Shown: positions 54,521-63,211 of the stretch, one piece after another | Position numbering within the stretch: position 1 is the stretch's first letter | How the letters are laid out: every line of letters starts with the position of its first letter | Origin: Bradyrhizobium sp. WSM1417 | GTDB taxonomy: Bacteria; Pseudomonadota; Alphaproteobacteria; Rhizobiales; Xanthobacteraceae | Assembly (NCBI RefSeq): GCF_000515415.1 | Contig: NZ_KI911783.1 | Location: 4,082,392 to 4,146,391, forward strand | DNA: 64,000 bases | Direction of reading: 5' to 3' | Notes under the pieces: generated by a model | Told to the model about the DNA's origin: nothing | What the model saw: only the letters and a program-made list of their open reading frames with translations | Databases searched by the model: none | Program-made: the position numbers and the translations under genes

Positions 54521-55417
54521 CTACTCTCCCTGGATCCATTCCGCGACGCCACGCCACAATGTATCGCGGTGGTCGGGGCGGAAGAAGCCGAAATGGCCGA
54601 TCGCCTTCGCGCCGACGTCGGACGGCTTCACGTTGAGCACCTCCGGCTTGATCGCGGTAAATCCGCTCGCGAGCAGCTCGACCGCGGGCCGCGTCGCCCA
54701 GGGATCGTCGGAGAAGCAGAGTGTGCGCAGCTCACCCTTGAACCTGGCGAAATTCTCCAGCGCCGGCAGCTTTGAATCGAAGAGATAACGGGGGCTCGAG
54801 ACCCACTCGGCCCATTGCAGGAAGACGCCCTTGGGCAAATCCTCGCCGATGCCGGCCCAGCCCGGCGCGTAACCGAGCGCGTGGACGAGCGGCACGCCGA
54901 CAAAATTCATGAAAGCGAAGACACGGTATTTTTCCGGCGACGTCATCAGCCGCCAGGTCGCCGCCTGCGAAGCCACGAACGCGGCGCGCGAAATCTCCGT
55001 GTTGTTGGCGATCAGCCCGAGCGCCTGACCGCCAAAGGAGTGGCCGACATAGGTCAAGGGCAGGGTATTGTAGCGCTCGCGCATCCAGTGCACTGCGGCG
55101 GTGACGTCGAGCGCGGCCCAGTCCGACATCGAGGCCTTGAAGCCGACCAGCGATTTCGGCTGGTTGTAGCCGACCATCGCCGGCAGCCGGGAGTCGCCGA
55201 TGCCGCGATAGTCGTAGGTCAGGACCGCGCAGCCGCGATGGGCGAGATAGGAGGCAAAGCCGCGATAGATTTTTCGCGGGACGGCCGTCGCCGAATTGAC
55301 CAACACGGCATGACGTTTGGTGCCGCGCGGCAAGAATAGCGTACCGCTCAGCGCATACCCGTCGGTCGCCGGGAAGCTGATCTCGTCGATGAAAACGTCG
55401 TCCAGTGCCACGTCCAT
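54521..55417 (-). CDS. alpha/beta hydrolase (YheT/YfhR-like)
   Basis: 298 residues from MDVALDD. Motifs: FPATDGYALSGTLFLPRG at the start, VLTYDYRGIGDSR, the elbow GHSFGGQALG with nucleophile Ser, and the C-terminal IGHFGFFRPDHRDTLW carrying the catalytic His. The family contains acyl hydrolases and C-C hydrolases. The frame upstream of this Met to 55555 has no ribosome site. No functional partner is evident among the neighbours. Confidence 0.82.
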   Translation of the reverse strand: MDVALDDVFIDEISFPATDGYALSGTLFLPRGTKRHAVLVNSATAVPRKIYRGFASYLAHRGCAVLTYDYRGIGDSRLPAMVGYNQPKSLVGFKASMSDWAALDVTAAVHWMRERYNTLPLTYVGHSFGGQALGLIANNTEISRAAFVASQAATWRLMTSPEKYRVFAFMNFVGVPLVHALGYAPGWAGIGEDLPKGVFLQWAEWVSSPRYLFDSKLPALENFARFKGELRTLCFSDDPWATRPAVELLASGFTAIKPEVLNVKPSDVGAKAIGHFGFFRPDHRDTLWRGVAEWIQGE

Positions 55418-55598
55418 GGGCCGAAGGTATCTTGCCAGTTTCCGAGCCGTTTCCCAGCAAATGCGAATTTGGCTTTCCCCGCAAGGCTTTGCAGTGCCAG
55501 ATGGATTTACAACTGGCGGCCGGTGGTCAGCCTGTGTATAAGGCGACCCTCGCAACCCACAGATCAGGTTGTGCTTTTTGCTTCACGGAGAGATTGCG

Positions 55599-56987
55599 AT
55601 GTCCGAGCGGTGGACGCCCGAATCCTGGCGCAGCAAGCCGGTGCTACAGGTGCCCGATTATCCCGACGCCAAGGCCCTGGCCGACGTCGAGGCGCAGCTT
55701 GCGACCTTTCCGCCGCTGGTGTTCGCGGGCGAGGCGCGCAATCTGAAGAAGGCCTTAGCGCGGGTCGCGGCCGGAGAGGCCTTCCTGCTGCAGGGCGGTG
55801 ACTGCGCCGAGAGCTTTGCCGAGCACGGCGCCAACAATATCCGCGACTTCTTTCGCGTGCTGCTCCAGATGGCGGTGGTGCTGACCTATGCCGGCGCCGT
55901 CCCGGTGGTGAAGGTCGGGCGCGTCGCCGGCCAGTTCGCAAAACCGCGGTCCTCGCCGATGGAGAAGATCGACGGTGTTGAGCTGCCGAGCTATCGCGGC
56001 GACATCGTCAACGACATCGCCTTCACCAAGCAAGCGCGAATCCCTGATCCGCAGCGCCAGCTGATGGCCTATCGCCAGTCCGCCGCGACCCTGAACCTGC
56101 TGCGTGCGTTCGCGACCGGCGGCTACGCCAATCTCGGCAGCGTGCATCAGTGGATGCTCGGCTTCCTGAAGGACAGCCCGCAGTCCCGTCGCTACAAGGA
56201 ATTGGCCGACCGCATCTCGGACGCGCTCAACTTCATGCGCGCCTGCGGCCTCGATCTCGAGGCCCATCCCGAGCTGCGCGCCACCGATTTCTACACCAGC
56301 CACGAGGCGCTGCTGCTCGGCTACGAGCAGGCCATGACCCGCGTCGATTCCACCACCGGCGACTGGTACGCGACCTCGGGTCACATGATCTGGATCGGCG
56401 ACCGCACCCGCCAGCTCGACCACGGCCATATCGAATATTTCCGGGGCATCAAGAATCCGATCGGGCTCAAATGCGGCCCGTCGCTCAAGCCCGACGAGCT
56501 GTTGAAGCTGATCGACGTGCTCAATCCCGATAACGAGCCGGGCCGGCTGACGCTGATCGGCCGCTTCGGCTCCGACAAGATCGGCGAGCACCTGCCGAAC
56601 ATGATCCGCGCCGTGAAGCGCGAGGGCAAAGTGGTGGTCTGGTCGTGCGATCCCATGCACGGCAACACCATCACCTCGACCTCGGGTTACAAGACGCGGC
56701 CCTTCGACCGCATCCTGTCCGAGGTGAAGTCGTTCTTCGCGATCCACGCCGCGGAAGGCACTCATGCCGGCGGCGTGCATCTGGAGATGACCGGCCAGGA
56801 CGTCACCGAGTGCCTCGGCGGCGCTCGCGCGATCACCGACGAGGATCTCAACGACCGCTATCACACGGTCTGTGATCCCCGGCTCAACGCCGAGCAATCC
56901 ATCGACATGGCTTTCCTGGTCGCAGAACTGCTCAAGCAGGAACGCGCCGGCAAGGTCAGGCCGATGCCGGCCGCAGCGGGGCTCTAA
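55599..56987 (+). CDS. class II 3-deoxy-7-phosphoheptulonate (DAHP) synthase
   Basis: 462 residues, the plant/actinobacterial-type enzyme for the first step of the shikimate pathway (PEP + erythrose-4-phosphate). Motifs include [12 protein letters not shown] (metal Cys), [48 protein letters not shown] and [15 protein letters not shown] (metal Glu). CGGAG lies at good spacing before the ATG. It is followed four bases later by dgkA. Confidence 0.93.
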   Translation: MSERWTPESWRSKPVLQVPDYPDAKALADVEAQLATFPPLVFAGEARNLKKALARVAAGEAFLLQGGDCAESFAEHGANNIRDFFRVLLQMAVVLTYAGAVPVVKVGRVAGQFAKPRSSPMEKIDGVELPSYRGDIVNDIAFTKQARIPDPQRQLMAYRQSAATLNLLRAFATGGYANLGSVHQWMLGFLKDSPQSRRYKELADRISDALNFMRACGLDLEAHPELRATDFYTSHEALLLGYEQAMTRVDSTTGDWYATSGHMIWIGDRTRQLDHGHIEYFRGIKNPIGLKCGPSLKPDELLKLIDVLNPDNEPGRLTLIGRFGSDKIGEHLPNMIRAVKREGKVVVWSCDPMHGNTITSTSGYKTRPFDRILSEVKSFFAIHAAEGTHAGGVHLEMTGQDVTECLGGARAITDEDLNDRYHTVCDPRLNAEQSIDMAFLVAELLKQERAGKVRPMPAAAGL

Positions 56988-56991
56988 GACC

Positions 56992-57345
56992 TTGCTGCGG
57001 ATCTGGAAGGCCACGATCAATTCCCGTAACGGTCTGGCCTTTGCGTTCCGCTCGGAGCAGGCCGTCCGCGAGGAAATTGTTGCGCTTCTCTTGTCGCTGC
57101 CGCTCGCGTGGTTTGTCGGCGCGACCGCGATGCGCGCGGTCGAGCTTGTCTGTGCGGTCGCGTTCGTGCTGGTGGTCGAGCTCCTCAATACTTCGATCGA
57201 GAAGCTTGCCGACCGGCTGACCATGGATCACGACAAGCAGATCGGACGGGTCAAGGACATGGGCTCGGCCGCGGTCGGTGTTGCGCTCCTGATGGCCGGC
57301 GCGTTCTGGATCATCGCCATCATCGAGCGATTGGGTTTCGTTTAG
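56992..57345 (+). CDS. dgkA: diacylglycerol kinase DgkA (prokaryotic type)
   Basis: 117 residues with three membrane helices. The DgkA signature is VVELLNTSIEKLADR with the catalytic/Mg-binding Glu and Asn, and DMGSAAVGVALLMAG follows. It phosphorylates diacylglycerol to recycle lipids from membrane-derived glucan synthesis. The start is TTG at 56992, four bases past the DAHP synthase stop; the ribosome site is weak. nadE starts 23 bases after its stop. Confidence 0.9.
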   Translation: MLRIWKATINSRNGLAFAFRSEQAVREEIVALLLSLPLAWFVGATAMRAVELVCAVAFVLVVELLNTSIEKLADRLTMDHDKQIGRVKDMGSAAVGVALLMAGAFWIIAIIERLGFV

Positions 57346-57368
57346 CGACAACATCGGACAAGGCGCAT

Positions 57369-59126
57369 ATGACCGAACGTCTCAACGCATTCGCGGTCAC
57401 GCTCGCCCAGCTCAATCCGACCATGGGCGACATCGACGGCAATGCCGCCAAAGCGCGCGCGGCGCGCGTGCGGGCAGCCGCCGACGGCGCCGATCTCGTG
57501 CTGTTTCCGGAATTGTTCATCGCCGGTTATCCGCCGGAAGATCTGGTGCAGAAGCCTTCGTTTCAGGCCGCCTGCCGCGCTGCGATCGAAACGCTGGCGC
57601 GCGAGACCGCCGATGGCGGGCCGGCCATGCTGGTCGGCACGCCCTGGGTCGAGGAGGGCAGGCTCTACAATGCCTGCGCGCTGCTCGATGGCGGCCGTAT
57701 CGCGGGCCTGCGATTCAAATGCAATCTGCCGAACTACGGCGTGTTCGACGAGAAGCGGCTGTTTTCGCGCGGCCCTGCGGCCGGCCCCGTCACCGTGCGC
57801 GGCGTGCGCATCGGTGTGCCGATCTGCGAAGACATCTGGCTGGAGGAGTCCGAGGACTACGAGAACGTGGTCGAGACGCTGGCCGAGACCGGCGCCGAGA
57901 TCATCCTTGTGCCGAACGGATCGCCTTACGCCCGCAACAAGGCTGACGTGCGTTTGTCGGTCGCGGTCGCGCGCGTCACCGAGAGCGGTCTGCCGCTGGT
58001 CTATCTCAACCAGGTTTGCGGCCAGGACGAGCTGGTGTTCGACGGTGCTTCCTTCGCGCTCAACGGCGACCTTTCGCTCGCAGCGCAATTGCCGGCGTTC
58101 GCGGAGAGCGTCACCACACTGGGCTTCACGAGGAACGGCAACGATTGGCGCTGCTCCGGTCCGATCGCCGCGCAGCCCGAGGGTGACCACGCCGACTACG
58201 CCGCCTGCGTGCTGGGTCTCCGGGACTACGTCGCCAAGAATGGCTTTCCCGGCGTGCTGCTCGGCATTTCCGGCGGCATCGACTCTGCCCTCTGCGCAGC
58301 GATTGCGGTCGATGCACTGGGTGCTGATCAGGTGCACGGCGTGATGCTGCCTTATCGCTACACTGCGGCAAGCTCGATTGCGGACGCCGGCGAGCTCGCC
58401 GGCCATCTCGGCATCCGCTACGAGGTGCTGCCGATCGCGGAAGCGGTGAACGGGTTCGAGACTATCCTGTCCGGCGTCTTCAAGAATCTGCCGCCCGATG
58501 TCACCGAGGAGAATCTCCAGGCCCGCACCCGCGGCACGCTGCTGATGGCGATCTCCAACAAGACCGGCCTGATGGTGGTGACCACTGGCAACAAGTCGGA
58601 AATGTCGGTCGGCTACGCCACGCTCTACGGCGACATGAACGGTGGCTTCAATCCGATCAAGGACATCTACAAAACGCAGGTGTTTCGGCTGGCAAGCTTG
58701 CGCAATTCGTGGAAGCCCGAGGGGGCGCTGGGGCCGGACGGCGAGGTGATCCCGCCCGACATCATCACGCGTCCGCCGACCGCGGAGCTGCGTGAGAACC
58801 AGACCGACCAGGATTCGTTGCCCGCTTACGACGTGCTCGATGCCATCCTGGAGCGTCTCATCGAGCGCGAAGAGCCGCTCGACAACATCTTCGCGGCCGG
58901 CTTCGACCGTGAGACGGTGACCCGCATCGACCATCTTCTCAACGTCGCCGAATACAAGCGCCGCCAGGCCGCGCCCGGCGTCAAGGTGACGGCCAGGAAT
59001 TTAGGCCGCGACCGCCGCTATCCCATCACCAACCGTTTTCGCGACAAAGGCGAGCAGCTCGCCGTCCCCGACGAGACGTTGGTGTCGCGTGGCAGCAAAG
59101 CCTCAATCGACGCGTTCGAGGGGTGA
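57369..59126 (+). CDS. nadE: glutamine-dependent NAD+ synthetase
   Basis: 585 residues with both domains. The N-terminal nitrilase-type glutaminase (1-270) has catalytic Glu in FPELFIAGYPPEDL, Lys in FKCNLPNYGVFDE and Cys in PICEDIW. The C-terminal synthetase (290-585) has the ATP loop GISGGIDSAL and GNKSEMSVGYATLYGD. It converts deamido-NAD to NAD in the cytoplasm. A longer in-frame extension through dgkA is rejected. Confidence 0.95.
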   Translation: MTERLNAFAVTLAQLNPTMGDIDGNAAKARAARVRAAADGADLVLFPELFIAGYPPEDLVQKPSFQAACRAAIETLARETADGGPAMLVGTPWVEEGRLYNACALLDGGRIAGLRFKCNLPNYGVFDEKRLFSRGPAAGPVTVRGVRIGVPICEDIWLEESEDYENVVETLAETGAEIILVPNGSPYARNKADVRLSVAVARVTESGLPLVYLNQVCGQDELVFDGASFALNGDLSLAAQLPAFAESVTTLGFTRNGNDWRCSGPIAAQPEGDHADYAACVLGLRDYVAKNGFPGVLLGISGGIDSALCAAIAVDALGADQVHGVMLPYRYTAASSIADAGELAGHLGIRYEVLPIAEAVNGFETILSGVFKNLPPDVTEENLQARTRGTLLMAISNKTGLMVVTTGNKSEMSVGYATLYGDMNGGFNPIKDIYKTQVFRLASLRNSWKPEGALGPDGEVIPPDIITRPPTAELRENQTDQDSLPAYDVLDAILERLIEREEPLDNIFAAGFDRETVTRIDHLLNVAEYKRRQAAPGVKVTARNLGRDRRYPITNRFRDKGEQLAVPDETLVSRGSKASIDAFEG

Positions 59127-59170
59127 GGCTGACCAAGGTCGTCGGATGACGGTGTCGTCAACATACGACG

Positions 59171-59276
59171 CTGTCATCATCCGCGAAGGCGGATGATCCA
59201 GTACGCCGCGGCGGACGTTTTCGAAAACAATTGGCACTGCCGAGTACTGGATGCCCGCCTTCGCGGGGCATGACAG
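59171..59276. repeat. palindromic dispersed repeat between convergent genes
   Basis: The left arm CTGTCATCATCCGCGAAGGC continues with GGATGATCCAGTAC; the right arm GTACTGGATGCCCGCCTTCG continues with CGGGGCATGACAG. Arms of about 33 bases pair over most of their length around a 39-base centre. This is a typical Bradyrhizobium-type intergenic palindrome and may terminate both nadE and the DUF2865 gene. It fills the gap 59127-59290. Confidence 0.85.
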
Positions 59277-59290
59277 TTCTAGGTGGCGAC

Positions 59291-60475
59291 TTACTTCTGC
59301 TGTTGCGGCAGGAAGCTTGGCCCGACCGAGCGGATGGGCTTGTTCTCGGACGAGGTCGTCGCGGCGCCGGTATCCGCAGGCGGAGGCGCGACAGGTGCAG
59401 TCGCCGTGGTCGGCGCCGCACCCTTCTTGCCATTGGCGGCTGGCGTGCCCTTGTTGAGCTGCCGCTGCTGCATTTTCTTGGCGCTCTCCTCGGTGACGAT
59501 GATGTCACCCTGCTGCTCGGCCGATGCCTTGTCGTCTGCCGATTTGAGCGCGTCGGCCCAGGTCTGGCCCGCGGCCTTGCAGGAGCAGGACGGGTTGAAC
59601 TCGCTGCGGAATTTGAACGCGGTCGGCAGCGCGGTGTAGGGCTGGCCGCTGGTGGAGACCGCGGAGTTCATGTCCTCGCCGGGATTGCGATGGGTATAGA
59701 GCACGGCTTCGGCGGCCGGGCACAGCGCCTTGCAGGTCTTCTCGTCGTCGGGGAAGCGCGCCGGCACGGTCGCAAACGAGACCGGGAAGTAGGCACCGTC
59801 GCAGGTGCGCACGCACACAGTGCGATAGGTGCCTGATTGCGGGCCGAGATCGGACGGCGGCACGCCTTGCGGATTGTTGGGGTTGTTGCCGCCGAACAGA
59901 TTGCTCAGGAAATTGCCGCCGCCTTGCGACTGCGCGGCGTTGGCATATTGCGGGCCGCAATTGTTCTGCGCCAGCGCTGCCAGCACCGAGCGGCGCTGGT
60001 TGTCACGCTCGGGACTGAAGCCGCCGGCGCCGCCGCGCAGGCGTTCGAGATTGCCGGTGATCTGGTCCAGATTGGCGCGCATCTGCTGGATCTGGGTGTT
60101 GACCGGACCGCATTGCGCCGACTGGCCGCTGAACAGCGAGAAGAAGCCGGAGGAATCGCAACCCATGCGCTTGGCCTGCATGGTGACGCGGTCGAGCTCG
60201 GCCTGCTGCTTGGTCTGGGACTCCTGATAGCGGCGGATCTGGTCTTCGCGCGCGGGATCGCCGCCGCCGCCACGATCGAGCCCGGCGAGCTGGCCTTCCA
60301 GGCGCGCGCACATCGGGTTCGGTCCGAAACCGTTCTGGCCGGGCTGAGGCGGCGGTCCCGGCGGGCCGGCCTGTGCGGAAGCACCATTGGCGAGCGCGAC
60401 CGTGCTCAAGAGCACGGCGCAGGCAAGGATCGAGCGAGCACGGGAGAGAGATAAAAGTTCAGGCATATCCGCCAT
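59291..60475 (-). CDS. secreted DUF2865 protein
   Basis: 394 residues. Signal peptide LACAVLLSTVALANGASAQ; then a Pro/Gly-rich segment, a helical stretch with coiled-coil character (REDQIRRYQESQTKQQAEL and NTQIQQMRANLDQITGNLE), and the DUF2865 core YRTVCVRTCDGAYFPVSFAT with CKALCPAAEAVLYTHRNPGE. The cysteines suggest disulfides in the periplasm. The C-terminal tail is Ala/Pro-rich. Function unknown. Start may be 60475 or 60466. Confidence 0.82.
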   Translation of the reverse strand: MADMPELLSLSRARSILACAVLLSTVALANGASAQAGPPGPPPQPGQNGFGPNPMCARLEGQLAGLDRGGGGDPAREDQIRRYQESQTKQQAELDRVTMQAKRMGCDSSGFFSLFSGQSAQCGPVNTQIQQMRANLDQITGNLERLRGGAGGFSPERDNQRRSVLAALAQNNCGPQYANAAQSQGGGNFLSNLFGGNNPNNPQGVPPSDLGPQSGTYRTVCVRTCDGAYFPVSFATVPARFPDDEKTCKALCPAAEAVLYTHRNPGEDMNSAVSTSGQPYTALPTAFKFRSEFNPSCSCKAAGQTWADALKSADDKASAEQQGDIIVTEESAKKMQQRQLNKGTPAANGKKGAAPTTATAPVAPPPADTGAATTSSENKPIRSVGPSFLPQQQK

Positions 60476-60605
60476 TCTAGCGAGGTCACGGCCACGCGTG
60501 ATGTGGGGGGCCGAAGCGCGCCCTCCCATAGCCGCTTCCTGCGGCATCGTCACGTCGTTTCAGAGGCCAGGGATTGGACCTAAGGTATGCCAGTTCCGAG
60601 CGAAT

Positions 60606-60911
60606 TCAGCGCTGGCAGGTGATTGCGACATATTCATCGCAATGCCCATGGGAGCAGTTTGCGCCGGATTTGGGGACAGAGCCGGTAATTTCGTCGGGAT
60701 CGACCCGGCGATAGGCCGAAGCCTGGGCAAAATCGCGTGACTGGCAGTAGGTGCGGGCGACCTGCGCGCCGCATTTGTCGCTTTTGGCCAGGCACTGATC
60801 GACGCCGTAGCCGTCCGCCTGGTTGGGGATGATGAAGACGCGGGTCTCAGCGAGAGCGCTGGAAACGACGAGGATGGAGGCGCAGGAAATGAGCGCGAGC
60901 AATGATCGCAT
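60606..60911 (-). CDS. small secreted cysteine-containing protein
   Basis: 101 residues from MRSLLALISC with a signal peptide ending near ALAE. The mature part has about six cysteines (DQCLAKSDKCG, ARTYCQSRDF, ANCSHGHCDEY, ITC), a pattern suited to disulfide bonds. DUF or family not identified. It lies upstream of the DUF2865 gene on the same strand. 60912-61203 shows no other gene. Confidence 0.65.
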   Translation of the reverse strand: MRSLLALISCASILVVSSALAETRVFIIPNQADGYGVDQCLAKSDKCGAQVARTYCQSRDFAQASAYRRVDPDEITGSVPKSGANCSHGHCDEYVAITCQR

Positions 60912-61203
60912 GAAAACACCGGGGGCAAAAAATAGGAACTGCCAGTTCCAGAATGGGCTGAAATGGTTAAGGATCTGAACCATCTATGCGCGGCGACTGC
61001 GCATTGCGGAGATAAAGCGGCATTTTCGCGGCTCTCTTGACGCGGGGCCGCCTCATAGCCCATATGTTCCGTCATGAACGGTCTCCTCGTCATTTGCGCC
61101 ATTTGCCGCGAGATTACGAGCTAGCGATTCGCTGGCTGGAGCCGTCTTTTCTCAAAACCATTGAGAGCCTTGGACGCCCGGCCAACAGCCGACGGGTATC
61201 CTT

Positions 61204-62586
61204 ATGGAATTGCGCCTTTACGATACGCTGAGCCGGGACAAGCGCACCTTCGTGCCGCTCGATGCCAAGGACGTCCGCATGTATGTCTGCGGACCGACCG
61301 TCTATGACTTCGCCCATATCGGCAACGCCCGGCCGGTGATCGTGTTCGACGTGCTGTTCCGGCTGCTGCGCCATCTCTACGGCGCGGCGCACGTCAAATA
61401 TGTCCGCAACATCACCGACGTCGACGACAAGATCAACGACCGCGCCGCGCGTGATTTCCCCGGCCTGCCGCTGAACGAGGCGATCCGGAAAGTCACCGAG
61501 CAGACCGGCAAGCAGTTTCACGCCGACGTCGACGCACTCGGTGCGCTGCGGCCGAGCGTCGAGCCGCGCGCCACCGAGCATATCGGCGAGATGCGCGAGA
61601 TCATCGAGCGGCTGGTTGCCGGCGGCTTTGCCTATGTTGCCGAGGATCATGTGCTGTTCTCGCCGCAGGCGATGAACGCGGCCGATGCCGGGCTGCCGCG
61701 CTATGGCGCGCTGTCCAATCGTTCGCTGGACGAGATGGTTGCCGGCGCCCGCGTCGATGTCGCGCCTTACAAGAAAGGCAACACCGACTTCGTGCTGTGG
61801 AAGCCGTCCAAGCCCGGCGAGCCGTCATGGCCGTCACCGGCCGGTATCGCCGCGCAGGGGCGCCCGGGCTGGCACGTCGAGTGCTCGGCCATGGCCTGGA
61901 AGCATCTCGGCGAGCACTTCGACATCCATGGCGGCGGCATCGATCTCGTGTTTCCGCATCACGAGAACGAGGTCGCGCAAACCTGCTGCGCCTTCCACCA
62001 GGAGCGCATGGCGAACTACTGGATGCATAATGGCTTCCTGCAGGTCGAGAGTGAGAAGATGTCGAAATCGCTCGGCAACTTCGTTACGATTCACGAGCTG
62101 CTCGCGGACTGGCCGGGCGAAGTGCTGCGCCTGAATATGCTGAAGACGCATTACCGCTCGCCGATCGACTGGACGATGAAATCGCTGGAGGAGAGCGCCA
62201 GGACGCTCGACGACTGGTATCGGGTCGCGGCTGACGTCGCGCCCGGCAAGCCGGCCCCGTCAGTGATCGAGCCGCTGCTCGACGACCTCAACACGCCGCT
62301 GGCCATCGCGGCGCTGCATGGCCTGCGCGGTGGCGACGTTGGTGCCCTCGCGGGTTCGTTGCGGCTGCTCGGCTTTCTCTCCGAGAGCGCGGCGCAGTGG
62401 GAAGGACGCAAGCAGCAGGCGAGCGGCGTCGATGCCAAAGAAGTCGAGCGCCTGATCTCGGAGCGGACGGCGGCGCGTGCGCGCAAGGACTTTGCGGAGT
62501 CCGATCGTATCCGCGATCTGCTTGCCGCGATGGGCGTTGCGATCAAGGATTCCAAGGAAGGCACGACGTGGGAGGTCGCACGATGA
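61204..62586 (+). CDS. cysS: cysteinyl-tRNA synthetase
   Basis: 460 residues, class I synthetase. HIGH-type motif HIGN at residues 38-41, zinc ligand Cys29 in VCGPTVYDF, a further zinc site in WHVECSAM and [10 protein letters not shown], and KMSKS in EKMSKSLGN. It charges tRNA-Cys in the cytoplasm. It starts a coupled unit: its TGA overlaps the ATG of a 37-codon gene, then a GNAT gene and cimA follow with almost no gaps. Confidence 0.95.
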   Translation: MELRLYDTLSRDKRTFVPLDAKDVRMYVCGPTVYDFAHIGNARPVIVFDVLFRLLRHLYGAAHVKYVRNITDVDDKINDRAARDFPGLPLNEAIRKVTEQTGKQFHADVDALGALRPSVEPRATEHIGEMREIIERLVAGGFAYVAEDHVLFSPQAMNAADAGLPRYGALSNRSLDEMVAGARVDVAPYKKGNTDFVLWKPSKPGEPSWPSPAGIAAQGRPGWHVECSAMAWKHLGEHFDIHGGGIDLVFPHHENEVAQTCCAFHQERMANYWMHNGFLQVESEKMSKSLGNFVTIHELLADWPGEVLRLNMLKTHYRSPIDWTMKSLEESARTLDDWYRVAADVAPGKPAPSVIEPLLDDLNTPLAIAALHGLRGGDVGALAGSLRLLGFLSESAAQWEGRKQQASGVDAKEVERLISERTAARARKDFAESDRIRDLLAAMGVAIKDSKEGTTWEVAR

Positions 62587-62696
62587 AGCGGCCCGACACG
62601 CCTTTTCCGCGGCACTGGTTCTATTACATCGCGCTGAAAATCCTGCTGCTCGGCGCTGCCGTGGCGCTGGCACTGAAACTCTATGGGATGTGGTGA
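62583..62696 (+). CDS. 37-residue single-pass membrane protein
   Basis: A short frame [20 protein letters not shown] followed by [17 protein letters not shown]. It starts in ATGA overlap with the cysS stop and its stop lies five bases before the GNAT ATG (a GTG at 62693 would overlap it). One clear hydrophobic helix with basic, proline-rich N-terminus suggests an inner-membrane microprotein with the N-terminus inside. It would normally be missed by gene finders. Function unknown. Confidence 0.65.
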   Translation: MKRPDTPFPRHWFYYIALKILLLGAAVALALKLYGMW

Positions 62697-62701
62697 AGAC
62701 G

Positions 62702-63211
62702 ATGGCACAAGCACTCCCAAAACCTGGCTTGCGGCCCTTCCTGCCGGAGGACGTGCCGGTTCTCGCCGCGATCTTCACCGCCAGCATCGAAGAGCTGACC
62801 GGCGACGACTATAGCGAAGCGCAGCAGCAGGCCTGGATGGCGGCGGCGGAGGACGAAGAGTTCGGCAAGGGGCTCGCCTCCGACCTGACGCTGATCGCAA
62901 CGCTGGAGGGATCACCGGTGGGCTTTGCCTCGCTGCGCGGCAAGGATCATATCCGCATGCTCTATGTGCATCCGGCCGTAGCAGGGCAGGGCTTGGCGAC
63001 GATGCTCGTCGATGCGCTGGAAAAGCTTGCGGGCGGCCGCGGCGCCGACAAGCTGACGGTCGACGCCAGCGACAACGCACAGGGCTTTTTCGCGAAGCGC
63101 GGCTATGTCGCCATGCAGCGCAACAGCATCACGGTCAACGACGAATGGCTGGCCAACACCACCATGCAGAAGACGCTCGGCAGCAGCCCCGCGTCGGGAG
63201 CGCTGCAATGA
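62702..63211 (+). CDS. GNAT-family N-acetyltransferase
   Basis: 169 residues from the ATG at 62702 (GTG at 62693 possible). The GNAT fold is shown by LRPFLPEDVPVLAAIF, the acetyl-CoA loop MLYVHPAVAGQGLATMLVDAL and ASDNAQGFFAKRGYVAMQRN. The substrate is not evident. It is translationally linked to the 37-residue gene before it and to cimA after it (ATGA overlap). Confidence 0.88.
   Translation: MAQALPKPGLRPFLPEDVPVLAAIFTASIEELTGDDYSEAQQQAWMAAAEDEEFGKGLASDLTLIATLEGSPVGFASLRGKDHIRMLYVHPAVAGQGLATMLVDALEKLAGGRGADKLTVDASDNAQGFFAKRGYVAMQRNSITVNDEWLANTTMQKTLGSSPASGALQ

Noticed and set aside
55755-57224. 489-codon minus-strand frame opposite the DAHP synthase and dgkA
   Set aside because: Spans two real genes on the other strand and shows no family motif.
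57342-58934. 530-codon minus-strand frame opposite nadE
   Set aside because: Antisense shadow of a certain gene; composition atypical and no motifs.
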